The notes beneath the pieces are model-generated. The model saw only the letters and a list, made by a program, of their open reading frames with translations. It was not told the origin of the DNA and did no database searches. A program made the position numbers and the translations under genes. From Chimonanthus salicifolius (lineage: Eukaryota > Streptophyta > Magnoliopsida > Laurales > Calycanthaceae), in the NCBI GenBank assembly GCA_013350335.1, contig CM023539.1, positions 45,618,631 to 45,682,630 of the forward strand: DNA of 64,000 nucleotides, given 5' to 3'. Of this stretch, positions 60,753 through 64,000 are shown piece by piece (the stretch's first letter is position 1; each line of letters begins with the position of its first letter).

Positions 60753-61850
60753 GATTGTAATATTACGATGTTGATCGTATGAGTGTGTATTACTGCTTTC
60801 ACGTACCTGGACTATTGAATCAATATCAGCCATATGAGAGATGGTTTATGTCTACTGGACCACGGGTGGATTGTGGGGCGTCAGTTGCTGACCTGAGGGT
60901 GTCAGTACCGGCTAAGTTTAAGATCCGGAGATATACTTGCAAGGATGTATTTTGACCGTGTCGGGACTTAATACTATTGTTGTCAATATGGTGCCAAGAG
61001 GTTATGGTGGATGACAGCAGTAATGGAAAGATGATGAAATGATGAAAATGATGATGAGACTTTACTTGATATTGTGATTCTATTATCAAGCATGAGATGT
61101 TATATTACAACTGTTGATTATATACTCACCTGTTGTTTACTTAACTGCACTGTTATATTTCTTTCACTGGGCTAGTTAGCTCACCCACTCACCTTTCAGG
61201 AGATGAACCCGAGGAGAAGGACCCTCCGTTTGAAGTTTAGAATGGATAAGCTGCGGCGTTGCTTTGGGATTCCCACTGAGGGGAATACCCTTGTGTTTAT
61301 GCTTTCTGGTTCTTGGAACCATTTTCCTTTGTAAAGTACCGAGTGTGGTACTTGGCGTGCGTCCATGTGCTGAACTAGGACTGCTGCGTTTCTGTAGCTA
61401 CTCTGATGTGATTTTGTAAATAATGTATTAGGCTATGTGGCCTTTGTAATGGTTGAAACAATGTTTGTTTGTAATAATCAATGATGGTTGATTTTGATTA
61501 TGCTATGTGTTGATATTGTATATATCTTGGTTGGGAAGCATATGGTACATGTTTGAGTCCACTTGACGGGCTAATGTGTAACCGCTGGGCCTAACTGTTG
61601 ATCCGGCCCAGTAAAAATGCTTGTGGTTCAGTTTATCTTCAAAAAAAAAAAAAATTCAGTCGCGTTCCGGGCCCACCGGTCGGGTCGGGGCGTGACAAGC
61701 ACTCCCCTCTTTGCTTCCACTACTGATGTGAGACTCTTCCCACATCGATGGCAGGGGTTTCACAATCACCCCCCCTAAAGCCTCGAGCCGCCCCCGGCTC
61801 GACAACATCAGGGAAAGAGGAAGGCCCACACAGTCCGAGTGTTGAACCTT

Positions 61851-61863
61851 GGCTCTGATACCA
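61851..61863 (-). other. Met-tRNA primer-binding site of the TRIM
   Basis: The minus strand reads TGGTATCAGAGCC, two bases from the LTR at 61866. Confidence 0.85.
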
Positions 61864-62104
61864 TTTGTAACAATCCGACCCAAAAACAGGGCTTAGGGCT
61901 TGACTCAGTGTGATATTGTCCGCTCTGGGCCTCGCACACCAGCGAGCCCGCACGGTTTTGCATTTAGGCCCGGGCCCACCTGGCTCGACCCAAAACACGT
62001 CACACGAGTTAAGAGGCTTGGCCTCACATATAAGCACTCCCCTCTTTGCCTCCACTACCGATGTGGGACTCTTCCCACATCGGTGGCAGGGGTTTCACAT
62101 GATG

Positions 62105-63214
62105 ATTTAAGCGATATAATTTTGATATTTAAATTTTGATAAGTATAAATCATTGATTTAAAAAAAAAATGATAAGTACAAATCATTGATTTTTAAAAAT
62201 TTTAAATCAAGAGATATAATAATCAAAATAGCGATTAAATTTCGTATAAAAATTATTCATATAACTCTCTTTATATCAGATTCAACGAAATAGACCTTAA
62301 AATTTTTTTTTATTAAATATTTCACCAACAACAGGACAGAGTTTGTCTTAATAAATTTTTTCTTTATCTATTGTTCAACAGAAGGGGATTTAATCGGAAG
62401 AATCAATAAAAAGAGTATAAAGATTTTTTGCAAGACCTCCATTTGTCGTACCGAAGAAAAAAGAATGTCAAAAATTCATAAATAATGCAAATCGGCTTCT
62501 CAAAATTTATGAACAATGTAAATCAGCTCACCGAAATTATAAATTGGCTCGCCAAAATTTATTAATAGCGCAAATCGACTCGCTGAAATTCACATGCACA
62601 GTAACAATCAACGTGTCAAAATTTTATTGTTCGTGCGAAGGATAAAATCGAAAATACACTAAAACCCGTGTCACTAAATACAAAATGCCCATGAAAGGAT
62701 TGCTGGCCTTTTCTCAATTAATAACAAAGTTAGAATACACTAAAATCCGTGGCACTAAACAAAATATCGGTGGAAGGATTGATAACTTTTTTCTCAATTA
62801 ACAACCAAGTCAGGGACTAATATACAAAAGAAACCCTTTAATTTGCTTAACAATGAGAAAAGGATTTGAATAATTTTATATAATTTACTTGATTTTTAAG
62901 TGATTTAAAACTCATTCAGTTGAGTTGGATATTTAAATTTTTTATATAGTAATTAAGAAAAATTAATTTGTGTTGTAAATTATCTTGGTCGTCCACGTGG
63001 AATGATATTTGAAGTTTGACAACAAAGCGCGAAGGGAGAGGGCCCATCGCCCTCGCGTCCGTCCCCTCTTCTCCAACGCGACAGCTCAAGCGCCACGTTG
63101 CGTTTCTTCTGCTTCGTCTTTTTAGTCTTTACAACTCTCATTTGCAAAGTAACGGTGCTCTTTTTATCTTTATCGAAGGAGAAAAAAAAAACAAAGGCCT
63201 CCGTCACGGTCACC
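62105..63214. other. Intergenic and 5' region of the F-box gene
   Basis: AT-rich to about 62990, then a GC-rich leader before the ATG at 63215. Repeats of the aaatcggctcnccaaaattta type lie at about 62485-62600. No TATA box can be assigned with confidence. Confidence 0.5.
62653..62815. repeat. 81-bp tandem duplication
   Basis: Copies start at 62653 and 62734 (aatacactaaaacccgtg, ttctcaattaayaacmaagt). They are moderately diverged. Confidence 0.8.
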
Positions 63215-64000
63215 ATGGACATTGGCGATGGCGATCGTGGGCGGAGCAGAAAAAGGATAGATGCTGATGGGTTGCAGAGCGATGACTGCATCAGCGCTCT
63301 CCCCGACTCTCTTCTTGTCCACATTCTCTCCTTCTTGGACATGAAGCATGCAGTTCTAACAGGAATTTTGTCAAGCAGGTGGAGGGACATCTGGACTTCC
63401 CTTCCCGTTCTCAACTTCCAGAACTATTATCTTGACAATTCTCCTGTTCCCACTATTGAGCTCCCAGATGGCTTCGAAGACCACATCAATGTTGAATTTC
63501 CAAATGGCTTTGAACAGCTTCTTTATCTTGTTGATGATGGAGACGGCGACGGCGATATTGCCAGGAGGTTCATGTACTTTGTGGAGAGGTCTCTGGTTCT
63601 TCACGTCGGCCACAATGTGCAGAAGCTCCGCCTTTGCCTCAGATTCAATAGGAGGCATGGATATGGTTTTTGTGTAGATGCATGGATTCGATTTGCGGTG
63701 AGACGAAGCGTCCAGGAGCTAGATCTTGATTTCTTTGGAAATGCTCGATTTGGGGGCGACCCAAGTTACAAACTTCCATCTTGGTTTTTTAAAAACCAGA
63801 GGTTGGTTTCACTCAAGTTGAAATTTTGCATAATTGTAATTCCTAATTTTCTTCACTTTAGTTCTCTCAGAGCGTTGTCTCTATCAAAGATTCCATTGAC
63901 TGAAGGCATGATTCAACAACTTCTAGCTGGGTGTCCATTGCTTGAGGATTTTGCTATGATACAATGCGATTTTATGAATGCTGTCCGTATATCTTCTTCT
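63215..64000 (+). CDS. F-box/LRR (FBD-type) protein, 3' end beyond window
   Basis: The frame is open from an ATG at 63215 (context tcaccATGGac, favourable) to the window edge, 262 codons without a stop. Residues 1-25 are charged (MDIGDGDRGRSRKRIDADGL). The F-box follows at about 26-66: CISALPDSLLVHILSFLDMK, then GILSSRWRDIWTSLPVL. It binds SKP1 in an SCF ubiquitin ligase. An acidic, repetitive stretch (LPDGFEDHI, FPNGFEQ, DDGDGDGD, about 83-115) precedes LRR units: VQELDLDFFG, NQRLVSLKLKFCIIV, SLRALSLSKIPLTEGMIQQL and LLAGCPLLEDF. This is the usual architecture of plant F-box/LRR proteins, often ending in an FBD domain, which is not visible here. The substrate cannot be inferred. An intron may lie beyond the window. 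Confidence 0.88.
   Translation, partial: MDIGDGDRGRSRKRIDADGLQSDDCISALPDSLLVHILSFLDMKHAVLTGILSSRWRDIWTSLPVLNFQNYYLDNSPVPTIELPDGFEDHINVEFPNGFEQLLYLVDDGDGDGDIARRFMYFVERSLVLHVGHNVQKLRLCLRFNRRHGYGFCVDAWIRFAVRRSVQELDLDFFGNARFGGDPSYKLPSWFFKNQRLVSLKLKFCIIVIPNFLHFSSLRALSLSKIPLTEGMIQQLLAGCPLLEDFAMIQCDFMNAVRISSS

Larger units (their letters stand above)
54993..61697 (+). mobile_element. Solo LTR (about 3.4 kb), split by a relative
   Basis: agcac flanks it (54988-54992 and 61698-61702). It begins TGTAATACACTGCCCC and ends GGGTCGGGGCGTGACA, the TG...CA form of LTRs. No primer site, polypurine tract, gag-pol or internal repeat of the ends is present, so it is a solo LTR. Without the nested insertion and one duplication it is about 3,428 bases. 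Length and end sequences resemble long-LTR Ty3/gypsy chromoviruses such as Tekay/Del, but this is an inference. Confidence 0.85.
54821..62099 (-). mobile_element. TRIM retrotransposon, split by nested LTR insertions
   Basis: tgatg flanks the whole unit (54816-54820 and 62100-62104). LTR one is 54821-54992 plus 61703-61764; LTR two is 61866-62099. Both are 234 bases once the insertion is removed, starting TGTAACAAC/TGTAACAAT and ending GGGTTTCACA. The 101-bp interior ends with the complement of the Met-tRNA primer site (61851-61863), placing the 5' LTR at the high-coordinate end. There are no coding sequences, so it must have moved using proteins from another element. Relative of the rearranged copy at 13907. 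Confidence 0.9.

Noticed and set aside
1..64000. CRISPR arrays, operons and prokaryotic signals
   Set aside because: Repeats are explained by microsatellites, duplications and retroelements; gene structure and composition are those of a plant nuclear genome.

Overview
This window reads as nuclear DNA of a flowering plant. Long AT-rich intergenic tracts hold small, intron-poor islands of higher GC. The genes are plant families: a pectin galacturonosyltransferase, a plant TSG101/VPS23 (ELCH-type) ESCRT subunit and F-box/LRR genes. The repeats are also plant types: tRNA-derived SINEs, L1-like LINEs carrying an RNase H domain, a TRIM with a Met-tRNA primer site, long solo LTRs and hAT-like MITEs. 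The sequence alone does not name a species. Layout. 1-27 kb is mostly AT-rich and repeat-filled. It contains an F-box pseudogene (about 9.6-10.1 kb, minus), a possible 39-residue membrane peptide gene (13.04 kb, plus), a 95-residue membrane protein gene (16.96-17.25 kb, minus) and a nuclear tRNA-Asp(GUC) gene (25.38 kb, minus). 27.7-34.9 kb is a two-exon GAUT10-type gene on the minus strand, whose 5.66 kb intron is full of LINE and SINE debris. 35-52.8 kb is gene-poor, with many LINE 3' fragments on both strands. 52.8-54.1 kb is an intronless ELC/VPS23A gene (minus). 54.8-62.1 kb is a three-level nest: a 234-bp-LTR TRIM, split by a 3.4 kb solo LTR, itself split by an inverted relative of that solo LTR; every level has an intact 5-bp target duplication. 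The window ends inside an F-box/LRR gene (63.215 kb onward, plus). The genes do not form a pathway. GAUT10 acts in Golgi pectin synthesis, ELC in endosomal sorting, and the F-box protein probably in SCF ubiquitin ligases. The most distinctive signal is a family of short hAT-like elements with ends near CAGGGGTGCAAAATTCGG and interiors built from the palindrome ATCGGCCGATAT and its variants. Seven copies are recognisable between 1.5 and 42 kb, four with perfect 8-bp target duplications. One sits inside a SINE whose own 16-bp duplication brackets both, so the order of insertion can be read directly. A separate 1.25 kb hAT-like element, two tRNA-derived SINE families, a third SINE-like family ending in GATGAT repeats, and a TRIM with one inverted LTR end are also described. 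All calls come from reading the sequence; no database search was run.
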